Positions 17,277 through 25,434 of a stretch of DNA of 64,000 bases are shown piece by piece. Every line of letters starts with the position of its first letter. The first letter of the stretch is position 1. The stretch covers positions 1 to 64,000 of the forward strand of contig OZ246007.1 of NCBI GenBank assembly GCA_965230515.1, in the 5' to 3' direction. Below the pieces are notes generated by a model, which made no database searches, was not told where the DNA came from, and worked only from the letters and a program-made list of their open reading frames with translations. Source of the DNA: JAJFKB01 sp965230515 (GTDB lineage Bacteria; Pseudomonadota; Gammaproteobacteria; Pseudomonadales; IMCC2047). The position numbers were made by a program, and so were the translations under genes.

Positions 17277-17867
17277 TTACTTTTTCTGATGCCGAGTAAA
17301 CCAAAATCCAGCAAGGCCTAGCCCAAAAAGTGCGAGGGTGCCGGGAGCTGGAACACGTTCGCCGTGTGATGTAATAAAGGTTAGAGTGGTGGAGCGCACC
17401 TCACCTGCTGCCATTCGTGATGGATCAACATGAAACAGTACTGAATTTCCTTGATTGATAATGAGCGGAATTGGTAACGTACCCTCTGGATCTACTATCA
17501 CATCGGTGATCACACCTGTTGGCTCGTCTACCCAATTCAACCCCCAAAAATTCATAGACAGGCCACTGAATCCACCCAGCTGAAAACCAGCGGTTAGTGA
17601 TACGAATACGGAGCTCTCACAAAATCAGCGATGGCCAATAATGTCCCGTCACCAGCGAACCAATTACCAGTAAATTCTACTTCCGTATCGGAAATCACCA
17701 CTTCATTTTGATTAAAATGGTTGAATGGAGGCCCGGCATTGGGTGGTGTAGGGTCAGCAAAACATCCAAGTGAGCCAAAACAGCCATTGATTGTGTCACC
17801 TATCAGAGTTGCATTTGAAGTTCCTGCAAGTGCCATCAATACCAACAAGCTTAATATTTTCTTAGAC
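17277..17867 (-). pseudogene. PEP-CTERM exported protein, broken by IS21 insertion and a frameshift
   Basis: Remains of a small secreted protein with a PEP-CTERM sorting tail. The C-terminus has VPAPGTLALFGLGLAGFWF followed by TRHQKK: the VPAP motif, a hydrophobic helix and basic end recognised by exosortase. The N-terminal signal (SKKILSLLVLMALAGTSNA) is present but has no start codon on this side; the missing ATG lies at 20340-20342 beyond the IS21-type element, and joining across the duplicated CTTAGAC restores ATG-TCT-AAG-AAA. A second lesion lies near 17600-17625: the N-terminal frame stops at 17594 while the following frame (FVSLTAGFQLGGFSGLSMNF) continues into the C-terminal half. Function unknown. 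Confidence 0.85.
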
Positions 17868-17932
17868 TGTTGATTTGCACTTAAAACTGACCCAGGATTT
17901 GCATCTAAAATTGACCCACCCTGGTCGCCAGA

Positions 17933-18712
17933 TTATGGCGTATCTTTAGATTTTTTGCTGCTTTTTATTCCCTCCTGATTTGTCGTTGAGTGTTTGAGCC
18001 TGTAACTGTCATTGCCTGTTTCCAGGATATGGCAGTGATGAGTTAGTCGATCCAGCAAGGCTGTGGTCATCTTTTCGTCAATAAACACAGACGACCATTC
18101 GGCAAACCCAAGGTTGGTGGTAATGATGATGCTGGTGCGTCCATAGAGTTTGCTAATCAGATGGAACAGCAATGCACCACCCGCCTGGCTGAAGGGCAAG
18201 TAACCCAGCTCATCCAGTATCACCAGGTCGGTATGAATCAGCCGATTGGCGATCCGCCCCTGTTGTCCGGCCTGTTTTTCCTGTTCCAGGGTGTTGACCA
18301 GTTCGATGGTCGACAGGAACCTTACCCGCAGCCGGTGATGCTGGATCGCTTGTACCGCTATTGCTGTCGCCAGATGCGTTTTCCCCGTCCCAGGACCACC
18401 TACAAGCACCACATTCTGTGCATCTTCCAGGAACTGGCACCGGTGCAGCGATTTCACCAGAGCCTCATCAACGGTACTTTGGGTGAAGTCAAAGCCGGTG
18501 AGATCCCTGTAGGCCGGGAACTTGGCCACCTTCATCTGGTAGTTGATCGAGCGCACATCCCGTTCAGAGGCTTCAGCCTTGAGTAGCATCTTTAATACTG
18601 GCACCGCCTGCTGGTAGGCTGGCGAGGATTGGGCAGAGAGTTCATTAATAACGTCGGCCATGCCGTGCAGCTTCATAGACTTCAGTGTAGTGATCATGGC
18701 ATCAGGTTTCAT
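17933..18712 (-). CDS. istB: IS21-type transposition helper ATPase IstB
   Basis: DnaC-like AAA+ ATPase that loads onto target DNA and recruits the IstA transposase. Walker A GGPGTGKTHLA lies at about residue 104, with VILDELGYLP as Walker B and NLGFAEWSSVF as a conserved downstream block. 259 residues is standard. Its ATG lies 11 bases inside the istA 3' end, implying coupled translation. Confidence 0.96.
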   Translation of the reverse strand: MKPDAMITTLKSMKLHGMADVINELSAQSSPAYQQAVPVLKMLLKAEASERDVRSINYQMKVAKFPAYRDLTGFDFTQSTVDEALVKSLHRCQFLEDAQNVVLVGGPGTGKTHLATAIAVQAIQHHRLRVRFLSTIELVNTLEQEKQAGQQGRIANRLIHTDLVILDELGYLPFSQAGGALLFHLISKLYGRTSIIITTNLGFAEWSSVFIDEKMTTALLDRLTHHCHILETGNDSYRLKHSTTNQEGIKSSKKSKDTP

Positions 18713-20228
18713 AGCGTGTTCTCCGGAGTTTATCGTAACGTGCAGTGTCGGCCTTCGGTTCAGTGATAAGCTTTAAAGCTGGAGGTGGCTTTAGGGGCAG
18801 GGGGCGGCAGGGTTCCTCAAGCCGACTAAGACAGTTCAGGACGTGCTGTTTGGAGATTTCACCCGACTCCAGGGCCCTGGCAACGGCCAGTTCGACGAGT
18901 TGCTCATCGTGGAGCAACACCAGGGCCAGGATATCAACCATCTCTCGGTCACCGCCGGGACGCTTGAGCAAGCGAGAGCGCAGTTGTTTGAAGCTGTCGG
19001 GCAATTCAAGGAACGGAGCGCCATTGCGCAAGGCACCAGGCTTGCGTTGTATGACGCAGAGATAGTGTCGCCAGTCGTAGATAGTCTGTCCCGGTGTACT
19101 CTTGTCCCGGTTGAACGCTCGGCCATGCTCAGCCACGACCTGTGCTTCGGCAACAATCACCAGCCGCTGTGGGTACACCCGCAGGCTGATCACACGGTTA
19201 GCAAAGCTGGCAGGCACACTATACCGGTTATGCTCGAAGGTAATCAGGCAGGTAGACGACACCCGCTTACTGTGCTCGATAAAGCCATCAAAGGTTGGTG
19301 GTACCGGCATCAGCTGTGGTCGCTCGTCTTCCAGGCAGTCCGCCAGCGACCGGGTCTTGAGTTGGGGATGTGCGTTTTCCTGCCACAGTGCTTGGCACCG
19401 CTCCTGGAGCCACTGGTTCAGTTCGTTCAAGGATTTGAAGGGCGGCGTGTCATACCACAAGCCGTGCCGGGCATCCTGCACGGCCTTCTCGACCTGTCCT
19501 TTCTCCCAGCCTGCCGCAGGGTTGCAGAACTCAGCCTCATATAGGTAGTGGCTGACCATCGCATAAAAACGCTTGTTGACCTTACGTTGTTTGCCACGGC
19601 CAACCTTATCAACCGCAGTCTTCATATTGTCGTAGATGCCGCGCTCCGGTATTCCACCGAACGTGGTGAACGCATGGTAGTGTGCATCAAACAGCATCTC
19701 GTGCGACTGGGTCAGGTAGGCCCGCATGAAGAAGGCCCGGCTGTAACTGAGCTTAAAGTGGGCGATCTGAAGCTTGGTGCTGACGCCATTGATTTTGACC
19801 CAGTCCTCGCTCCAGTCAAACTGGAAGGCCTCGCCTGGCGCAAATTGCAACGGCACGAAGGCCCGTTTGCCCACTGTCAGTTTGGCGTCCTGCTGCTCCT
19901 GACGCCACTGACGGGAGAAGGCCGCCACTCGGTCATAGGAACCGGTATAGCCCAATACAACGAGGTCTCGATATAACTGTTTTACTGTTCGCCGTTGTTT
20001 GCGGTGCCGCTTGGATTCTCGAAACAGCCAGTTGGTCAGCGTGTCCTCGTAGTCATCCAGCTTGCTGGGACTCTTACGAGGTGGGTAGGCTGGTTCGACT
20101 ACCTGGCTGGCCAAGTATTTACGAACCGTGTTTCTGGACAAGCCTGTACGGCGTGCGATCTCCCGGATCGGCATGCCGTCACGTAAATGCCAGCGTCTAA
20201 TTACACTCAATAATGCCACGTCTATCAC
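18702..20228 (-). CDS. istA: IS21-type transposase IstA
   Basis: DDE transposase of 508 residues. The N-terminus has two helix-turn-helix motifs (MPIREIARRTGLSRNTVRKY), then an rve catalytic core with FQFDWSEDW (first Asp) and YDNMKTAV (second Asp), followed by the usual C-terminal Mu-like domain (NRYSVPASFANRVISLRVYP). The start is close to the right end of the element. Intact. Confidence 0.96.
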   Translation of the reverse strand: MIDVALLSVIRRWHLRDGMPIREIARRTGLSRNTVRKYLASQVVEPAYPPRKSPSKLDDYEDTLTNWLFRESKRHRKQRRTVKQLYRDLVVLGYTGSYDRVAAFSRQWRQEQQDAKLTVGKRAFVPLQFAPGEAFQFDWSEDWVKINGVSTKLQIAHFKLSYSRAFFMRAYLTQSHEMLFDAHYHAFTTFGGIPERGIYDNMKTAVDKVGRGKQRKVNKRFYAMVSHYLYEAEFCNPAAGWEKGQVEKAVQDARHGLWYDTPPFKSLNELNQWLQERCQALWQENAHPQLKTRSLADCLEDERPQLMPVPPTFDGFIEHSKRVSSTCLITFEHNRYSVPASFANRVISLRVYPQRLVIVAEAQVVAEHGRAFNRDKSTPGQTIYDWRHYLCVIQRKPGALRNGAPFLELPDSFKQLRSRLLKRPGGDREMVDILALVLLHDEQLVELAVARALESGEISKQHVLNCLSRLEEPCRPLPLKPPPALKLITEPKADTARYDKLRRTRYET

Positions 20229-20342
20229 TCCTTGGTACCCCTGCAGTTTGTTTTGCAGGGAGGGGTTATACGTGGGTCAAAATTGGATGCAAATATAGGG
20301 GGTTAATGGGTCAATATTGGTTGCAAATCAACACTTAGACAT

Positions 20343-20760
20343 AGGCAGTATCTCGAATTAGCGAAATTCTATTATGCATTGACACTTATTATAAGCAATT
20401 TACATGCCGTTCAATAAAATCAATGGCTTACATAAAAGCGAACTTTAAAATGTAAAATAACCTGACAAATTGTGTGGGTAAATTTTTTTGAGCTATCAAT
20501 ATGGAAAACAGCCTTCTTATGCTTTCCGATAGAATTGAGGGGATAGTACTGGGATTCCTGAAAATTAAGAATGTACCCAGTTGCATGGTTAGTGAGTTAG
20601 AAAATGTCTGCGGATGGCAAGATCGTTATGACAAAATAACTATTCAACCAGATGAGTTTCTCGCTGGCGCGTTGAAATAAATAGATATTACGGCTGATAT
20701 GTAATTACGCATGCTGCAGTATTTTGTCGGACAGAGTTATACCTGAGCTGCTTTATCCGG
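20343..20760. other. Intergenic stretch between IS21 and the dehalogenase operon
   Basis: Contains the promoter-side remnant of the disrupted PEP-CTERM gene: minus-strand TTGCTT (20393-20398), 16 bases, CATAAT (20371-20376), reading toward the orphaned ATG at 20342. Also holds a doubtful 59-codon ORF at 20501-20680. Nothing else recognised; no terminator for rdhC was found. Confidence 0.4.
20501..20680 (+). CDS. Small hypothetical ORF, 59 residues
   Basis: Open frame beginning MENSLLMLSDRIEGIVLGFL and ending DEFLAGALK, not recognised. It lacks a strong ribosome site (only GAG 12 bases upstream) and lies in debris beside an insertion sequence, so it may be a fragment of a larger lost gene or chance. 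Confidence 0.25.
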   Translation: MENSLLMLSDRIEGIVLGFLKIKNVPSCMVSELENVCGWQDRYDKITIQPDEFLAGALK

Positions 20761-22149
20761 CTATTTAGGTGACGACCATTCGATTTTGTGTTTTAAACGA
20801 TCAATACCGGTGACTACCATTCCCTGTTCCCTGATCTCAACAAAGGACTGGATAAAGTACCCGAATACGAGCAGCAGTGTGGTTAGTGCAATAAAAAAAC
20901 TGAAGTTGGTTTTTGCGCCCTTGCCGCCCGGTTTTAGAGTGGTGCTGATGGTTCCGTTTTGCGCCCTATTTCCTGCTTTAATACGATTGATGGTTCGGCG
21001 ACGCAGACGTACCGCTTCTGATAAGGTCAGACCGACGGGGCAGAACAGTCTGCACCAGAATTGGGGAATGAGCAGCGCGCCGAACAGGCTGATGGGCAGG
21101 ATGTACCATTGGATACCGATTCCTTCCAATGAAAACATCATACTGAACGGTTCGTAGGAGCCCAGGGCAGGGTGGCGAGACAGGAATATCAGGATCAGCG
21201 CCAACCAGCTCAGGGTGAATATAACCCGGCGGGCATGGTTGATCATGCCGGGTTTGAGCTTGAGTTTGAAACCGCCCGCTTTGTTGAGCAGGGACTGGAC
21301 CACTTCAAAAGGACAGAGGTATCCACAATAGAGGTTTTTCCCCAAAAAGAGAACGCCGATGATCGCTGTTCCGACCAATATCCACCATAGCGGAAATTGA
21401 TTGAAATCAGGGAAATAACCCATCATGATGCCGGCCAGTGTGCCGATGCTGATTGACGAATTGGTATGAAATCCGACAAAGGCGAGGGTGGCAAAGGGCA
21501 GGATCAGTTTAAGTGGTTTGGCGATCTTTTTTGGTCCGTAAACGACAACGACGACCATCGCCACCAGAGCCAGCATCAGTAATTCATCGGGTCCCCAGCG
21601 GTACTGTTCCTCCTGCCAGGTTTTTTCCAGTTTTAAATGTTCAACTGCACCCAGGTGAAGGGATTTGGCGATCGCTTTGGTGAAACCTTTTGAGGAGACG
21701 GTGGCACCGGAAACACCATCGACATCCTTGTCATGCAGAAAGTCGCTGGTTAGCGATTTGTTAATGAACTGGTTGAAGAATTTCTCCCGAACCAGTTTCT
21801 GCAGATAGGAGGGAGTTTCCTTGTGGCTGAGCACAACCACCTCCTGGATTTTCGCCGATGTTTCGGTTTTGATGGCGCGGATGCCCAGCACAAAAGGCCC
21901 TCCATAGCCTTTACCGTCGGCAATAACAAGCGCTTCGTTGGTCTGGTCTGGTGCCGGCACAAACACCACGGGAAGATCAGGGTATACATCAGTACTGCTC
22001 CAAGTGTACTCAGGATACTGCTTCTTGACCAACGGCAGATAGTCGGGGGTTTCCGCGATGTAGCCGATGATGAAAGCCAGTATCAGTGTTACCCAGGCGA
22101 ACAATTCAAAACCCTTGCCAACATAGGGGTTTGATAAAATTGCATTCAT
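20761..22149 (-). CDS. rdhC: RdhC/NosR-like FMN-binding membrane protein
   Basis: 462-residue polytopic membrane protein. A first transmembrane helix (about 14-32) is followed by a periplasmic FMN-binding domain with SGAT at 147-150, the motif whose Thr carries covalent FMN in NosR/NqrC/RdhC proteins. Several more helices follow. Two CxxxCP motifs (C275GYLCP280 and C366RLFCP371) are the conserved cytoplasmic cysteine pairs of RdhC/NosR. Unlike NosR it lacks an obvious C-terminal pair of classical 4Fe-4S motifs, which fits RdhC (PceC type). Known role: proposed electron transfer to, or maturation of, reductive dehalogenases. It is the last gene of the operon, 13 bases after rdhB. No nosZ is nearby. 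Confidence 0.85.
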   Translation of the reverse strand: MNAILSNPYVGKGFELFAWVTLILAFIIGYIAETPDYLPLVKKQYPEYTWSSTDVYPDLPVVFVPAPDQTNEALVIADGKGYGGPFVLGIRAIKTETSAKIQEVVVLSHKETPSYLQKLVREKFFNQFINKSLTSDFLHDKDVDGVSGATVSSKGFTKAIAKSLHLGAVEHLKLEKTWQEEQYRWGPDELLMLALVAMVVVVVYGPKKIAKPLKLILPFATLAFVGFHTNSSISIGTLAGIMMGYFPDFNQFPLWWILVGTAIIGVLFLGKNLYCGYLCPFEVVQSLLNKAGGFKLKLKPGMINHARRVIFTLSWLALILIFLSRHPALGSYEPFSMMFSLEGIGIQWYILPISLFGALLIPQFWCRLFCPVGLTLSEAVRLRRRTINRIKAGNRAQNGTISTTLKPGGKGAKTNFSFFIALTTLLLVFGYFIQSFVEIREQGMVVTGIDRLKHKIEWSSPK

Positions 22150-22162
22150 GTTTCAGTGCCCG

Positions 22163-22453
22163 TCACTCACTTTGCTCGAGTTTAAACCCGGGTGCAATGA
22201 GTTGTTTCCAGGTGACGGCGATAATCAATACCCCGGGCCCGCTGAAGAAAAAGATCCCCAGAGCACTGGAGCGCGGGTAGCCCTCTATTAACGACGAGCC
22301 GCCCCAGGCAATACCGAACAACACCAGGACCAGCCCTAACACCAATAGTGGCATGGCATACCATCTTGGTTTAACGACCATCTGGAAATAAACCATACCC
22401 ATTACAGCCATCATGCTGATCACGCCGAGGCAATACCATTGTAGTGCTTCCAT
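22163..22453 (-). CDS. rdhB: RdhB-type membrane anchor
   Basis: 96-residue protein of three hydrophobic helices (roughly 5-25, 34-52 and 64-84), the size and topology of RdhB, the putative anchor that holds the Tat-exported RdhA on the outer face of the cytoplasmic membrane. The loop between helices 2 and 3 (GGSSLIEGYPRSSALGIF) carries the acidic residue expected on the outside in this family. It starts 10 bases after the rdhA stop. The small size makes the assignment depend mainly on position between rdhA and rdhC. Confidence 0.82.
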   Translation of the reverse strand: MEALQWYCLGVISMMAVMGMVYFQMVVKPRWYAMPLLVLGLVLVLFGIAWGGSSLIEGYPRSSALGIFFFSGPGVLIIAVTWKQLIAPGFKLEQSE

Positions 22454-22463
22454 TGTCTCCTCC

Positions 22464-23933
22464 TCAGGAAATTCCTGCTGTGCCGATATTGTTTTTCATC
22501 GACTTGTTCGTATTCATCCCCTCTCCGGATTGCCAGAACTTCTCTACTTTTCCGGGTACGGGATCGCCACTCTGGCCACCATACCCAAAAGCGGGGTGGG
22601 CATCGGCCATCAACGAGTGGACAAATTTTGGCATCGCCGGGTTGATGGCCATGACAAACCAGTGGTGCCAGTAATCGGGTTCGTTAAAGGTACAGCTGGC
22701 AAGGCAATTGAGGCATGAGGTGTCGTTTTCCATCCAGTAGTTGAAACATTTTTTGGCATCGCTATACCATTTTTTGATACCGGTATGATTGTTCCAGGTA
22801 TAACCGGGCTGGTCTGAAAATTCATAGGTGGGTTTGAAGCCAGGCTTTTCATCAAAGCTGATCGCCTCAGAGGGGCATGCTTCTGCACACTTTTGACAGC
22901 TTTCGCAGAAGTCGGAGATTCCCCAGGTGCGAGGATAATCATAGGCATCTTCAAAATCGATATTGGTGAAAACCTTGCAGAGCCGCACTCTCGGCCCAAC
23001 GCCGGGTGCAATGCAGGAACCGTTTCGACCACCTTCCCCGAGGCCAGCCTGAATCGCAAAGGCTACAGAGCTTGCCATTTCGTTACCGGCCGCAACCGCA
23101 TTGTAGCCCATGCCACGGATAAACTTGGCAATCTGGCAGGAGATCTTGCTCATGTCGCAATAGCCGTTTCCGGTGGCACCTTCTGACGTCCAGCTGGGTG
23201 CAGTTGCGACATTGTCGTAGTCCATCGGCGTCATAATGACGATCACGGATTTTGGCTCAAAAGGGAAGTCTTTGTCCCAGTACAGCTCCCGTTCATGGAT
23301 GATGTCGTACATGGGGTCGTAAACAAACCGCTTGTCAAAGCGGGTGATGCCGCAGCGTACAGCGCCAAACAGTTTTGCAGCACTTCGAATCATGGTGGCG
23401 GCGCGCTTGGGGGAACCGAAGTCATATTGTTCGGCCTCTACATCGGATTGGTCCCAACTATGCAGCGGAGTGTTGGGCTGGGTGAACGCCTGTGGCCTTG
23501 ATTTCGCGGCAATTAGCGGAAACCATGCGGCATGGCCCAAAGCACGATCCGCCTGGTCGTAGCCTTCCCGTGTATTATCCGGCGGGAGCTTGTGTTCAAA
23601 AGTTTGAATGTCGTAATTGAAATTAAACGTTTTATTGTGCAAACGGGCATACTGTATATTTCTTTCCGGATAGACCTCCTGGGACAATTTGGGGCTGACC
23701 GCATAGCACAGCACAACGTCGCGCTGGTCCTTTGGCTTGAAGGTTTCATCAGTTTCAATGCCCTCGGATGGCGAACCGTCCAAAGAAGCTTTGGACGCTG
23801 CCAGCGTTGCTCCGCCGGCAGCCATTACACCTGCTCCGGCCAAAGCCGCTCGTTTAAAGAAGCTTCTGCGGGAGATGTTGGGTAGATCATCCAGGGGCTT
23901 AACGGGAATTTGATTGTTATCCTGGTCGCTCAT
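22464..23933 (-). CDS. rdhA: Reductive dehalogenase catalytic subunit RdhA
   Basis: Predicted corrinoid/iron-sulfur enzyme that removes halogen from an organohalide with two electrons. The 489-residue protein has a Tat signal (SRRSFFKRAALAGAGVMAAG, residues 21-40). The mid region has the RdhA block IQAGLGEGGRNG (294-305), then PGVGPRVRLCKVFTNI. Two Fe-S motifs follow: C343, C346, C349, C353 (CxxCxxCxxxCP) and C396, C407, C410, C414. Length and export signal match membrane-associated respiratory RdhAs rather than the cytoplasmic fused catabolic types, and separate it from the related QueG. Followed by rdhB and rdhC and preceded by a prolyl isomerase. The substrate cannot be read from the sequence. 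No cobalamin synthesis genes lie in the window. Confidence 0.92.
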   Translation of the reverse strand: MSDQDNNQIPVKPLDDLPNISRRSFFKRAALAGAGVMAAGGATLAASKASLDGSPSEGIETDETFKPKDQRDVVLCYAVSPKLSQEVYPERNIQYARLHNKTFNFNYDIQTFEHKLPPDNTREGYDQADRALGHAAWFPLIAAKSRPQAFTQPNTPLHSWDQSDVEAEQYDFGSPKRAATMIRSAAKLFGAVRCGITRFDKRFVYDPMYDIIHERELYWDKDFPFEPKSVIVIMTPMDYDNVATAPSWTSEGATGNGYCDMSKISCQIAKFIRGMGYNAVAAGNEMASSVAFAIQAGLGEGGRNGSCIAPGVGPRVRLCKVFTNIDFEDAYDYPRTWGISDFCESCQKCAEACPSEAISFDEKPGFKPTYEFSDQPGYTWNNHTGIKKWYSDAKKCFNYWMENDTSCLNCLASCTFNEPDYWHHWFVMAINPAMPKFVHSLMADAHPAFGYGGQSGDPVPGKVEKFWQSGEGMNTNKSMKNNIGTAGIS

Positions 23934-24014
23934 GGTGAATTCTTCCTCTCAATAATGACAACTTGTTATTCAATACCGGCTTGTGATGTGGTACCGGTCT
24001 GATCCGGTGTTGGT

Positions 24015-24623
24015 TTAACAGATTTCAAGTAGCTCAATTTCAAAAACCAGTGCCGCATTCCCCGGTATATTGGGCGGACGACCCAGTTCGCCATAGGCTA
24101 GGTTTGCAGGTATAAAAAACCGGCATTTGGTGCCAACAGGCATCAGCTGTAGGCCCTCGGTCCAGCCTGCAATAACTGACTGTAAAGGAAACTCTACAGG
24201 GGCACCCCGTTCTACAGAGCTGTCAAATACATCACCGTTGGTCAGCGTTCCGTGATAATGAACGAGGACACTATCCAGGGGGTGGGGTTTGGCGCCGGTT
24301 CCCTGTTCCAGAATTTCATATTGCAGACCACTGGCTGTGACATGGATATCATCTCGTTGCGCATTCTGTCTCATAAAATCAGTACTTTGGTTGGCTGCAG
24401 TTTTCGCTTCCGCCTGTCTTTTTTGTTCAAGCTTTGCGGTAATGGCCTTAAAAGCGTTTTCTGCGTCTTCATCGGAGAAGGGGCTCTGATTGCCCAGGTA
24501 ACAGTCTCGAAGCCCTTCATGCACGGCCTCAAGGTTGAGACCTTCGAAATCATGGGTTAGCAGGTGGCGGCCAAATTGCCAGCCAAGGCCGTAGCTAACC
24601 GTTCGTTCATCACTATTTGTCAT
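24015..24623 (-). CDS. FKBP-type peptidyl-prolyl isomerase (FklB-like)
   Basis: Cytoplasmic prolyl cis-trans isomerase and chaperone of 202 residues. The N-terminal helical dimerisation domain (VSYGLGWQFGRHL; GLRDCYLGNQSPFSDEDA) and long helix precede a C-terminal FKBP domain (LVHYHGTLTNGDVFDSSVER; GWTEGLQLMPVGTKCRFFIP; LAYGELG). There is no signal peptide, as in FklB/FKBP22. It lies 81 bases before rdhA and is probably co-transcribed with it. In clostridial dehalogenase operons a trigger-factor-like PPIase (PceT) binds the RdhA Tat precursor; this gene may fill the same role with a different fold (inference). Confidence 0.9.
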   Translation of the reverse strand: MTNSDERTVSYGLGWQFGRHLLTHDFEGLNLEAVHEGLRDCYLGNQSPFSDEDAENAFKAITAKLEQKRQAEAKTAANQSTDFMRQNAQRDDIHVTASGLQYEILEQGTGAKPHPLDSVLVHYHGTLTNGDVFDSSVERGAPVEFPLQSVIAGWTEGLQLMPVGTKCRFFIPANLAYGELGRPPNIPGNAALVFEIELLEIC

Positions 24624-24626
24624 GGG

Positions 24627-25184
24627 TCACCTCGCTACCTGATTGATCGGATGGCTGATTGGCGGAACGATAGGGCCTTTGGGTGGCAGTGGCAGCAGCA
24701 ATGGCGGCTCCATATATGCCTTATGGCAGGCATTGCATGTCTTGATGACTGCGCCTATGCCATTGGTGGCACCCTTGTCGTCATGCATGCGGGAGTGTTG
24801 GGCGAGGCCCATTGCTGCCGTCTCAGTGGCCAGTGACTTGGCCTTGAAATCGTTGATGTTATCCAGAATGGAGGGCCTGGCCTTCGTACCTTCAAAGGAG
24901 CCCGGAATGATAAAAAACTCATAGGACATTTTGGCCAGATACTCGAGCGCATCGGTGCGATCATTCATGCGCAGGCCGTTCCATTTTTTTTGTCCTGAAG
25001 CAAGCCTTATGGCGTCTATCAGCTGTGCTGCCATCAGCCGATGAATGCCAATTCTGGCTTCGATGGCCGGTTTTGCTTGAGTATAGGGGTCTGGCATTTT
25101 CTGTAGTGGATTTTCCGCTGCTGCTGCGAAACTGCATAACCCGCTCATGACCAGCGGTAGTATGAGGTGAGTAAGCCTGGACAT
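24627..25184 (-). CDS. Cytochrome c'-like periplasmic haem protein
   Basis: 185-residue exported protein. A Sec signal peptide spans about 1-23 (LILPLVMSGLCSFAAAAE). The haem-binding CxxCH is C150, C153, H154 and lies near the C-terminus after long helices, in the context IGAVIKTCNACHKAY, as in cytochrome c' and cytochrome c-556 four-helix proteins. A Pro-rich tail of about 25 residues (LLLPLPPKGPIVPPISHP) is unusual for the family. Its stop is 3 bases before the FKBP gene, so it appears to lead the rdh operon and could be a soluble electron carrier for RdhA (inference). Confidence 0.85.
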   Translation of the reverse strand: MSRLTHLILPLVMSGLCSFAAAAENPLQKMPDPYTQAKPAIEARIGIHRLMAAQLIDAIRLASGQKKWNGLRMNDRTDALEYLAKMSYEFFIIPGSFEGTKARPSILDNINDFKAKSLATETAAMGLAQHSRMHDDKGATNGIGAVIKTCNACHKAYMEPPLLLPLPPKGPIVPPISHPINQVAR

Positions 25185-25292
25185 ATCTATTACCCTTGAG
25201 TTCGTTGCAGGGAGGCCTTTTTCCGTATTGCGCCTTCCTGTATTTGTTATCGGTTGGCAAGCTTCTTGATCGCTTGGTTGCTTAAAAACAGG

Positions 25293-25307
25293 TCAAGTTT
25301 TATGCCA
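25293..25307 (-). promoter_or_regulatory. Candidate -24/-12 element upstream of the rdh operon
   Basis: Minus-strand TGGCATAAAACTTGA resembles the RpoN consensus TGGCAC-N5-TTGC with GG and the -12 pair 10 bases apart, but the -12 pair reads GA instead of GC. About 110 bases before the cytochrome gene. Weak on its own; considered because the next upstream gene is a sigma-54 activator. Confidence 0.35.
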
Positions 25308-25434
25308 TAAAATAAGCAGGATGATGTGGAAAACGCTAACCGATTGAAAACAAATATAATTTAAGTGTATAAGGGTGGGCTGTTGAGAGTGTTTTGGATA
25401 ACCAGGGTTTATCAGTAATGCACGAAATATAGTG

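Larger units (their letters stand above)
17868..20333. mobile_element. IS21-family insertion sequence
   Basis: 2,466-bp element with istA and istB. Terminal inverted repeats start TGTTGATTTGCA at both ends and continue with spaced copies of TTGACCCA and TTTGCATC; the multiple internal repeats are typical of IS21. It is flanked by a perfect 7-bp target duplication, CTTAGAC (17861-17867 and 20334-20340). Both genes are intact. Confidence 0.95.

Noticed and set aside
18843..19976. Long plus-strand ORFs (up to 233 codons) inside istA
   Set aside because: Antisense shadows of a GC-rich transposase gene; no known motif and no ribosome sites.
20761..22149. Assignment as NosR of a nitrous-oxide reductase cluster
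   Set aside because: No nosZ, nosD or nosF nearby, and the immediate neighbours are rdhB and rdhA; the cysteine pattern also fits RdhC.
22464..23933. Epoxyqueuosine reductase QueG
   Set aside because: QueG is cytoplasmic and shorter; this protein has a Tat signal, a long N-terminal region and partner genes rdhB/rdhC.
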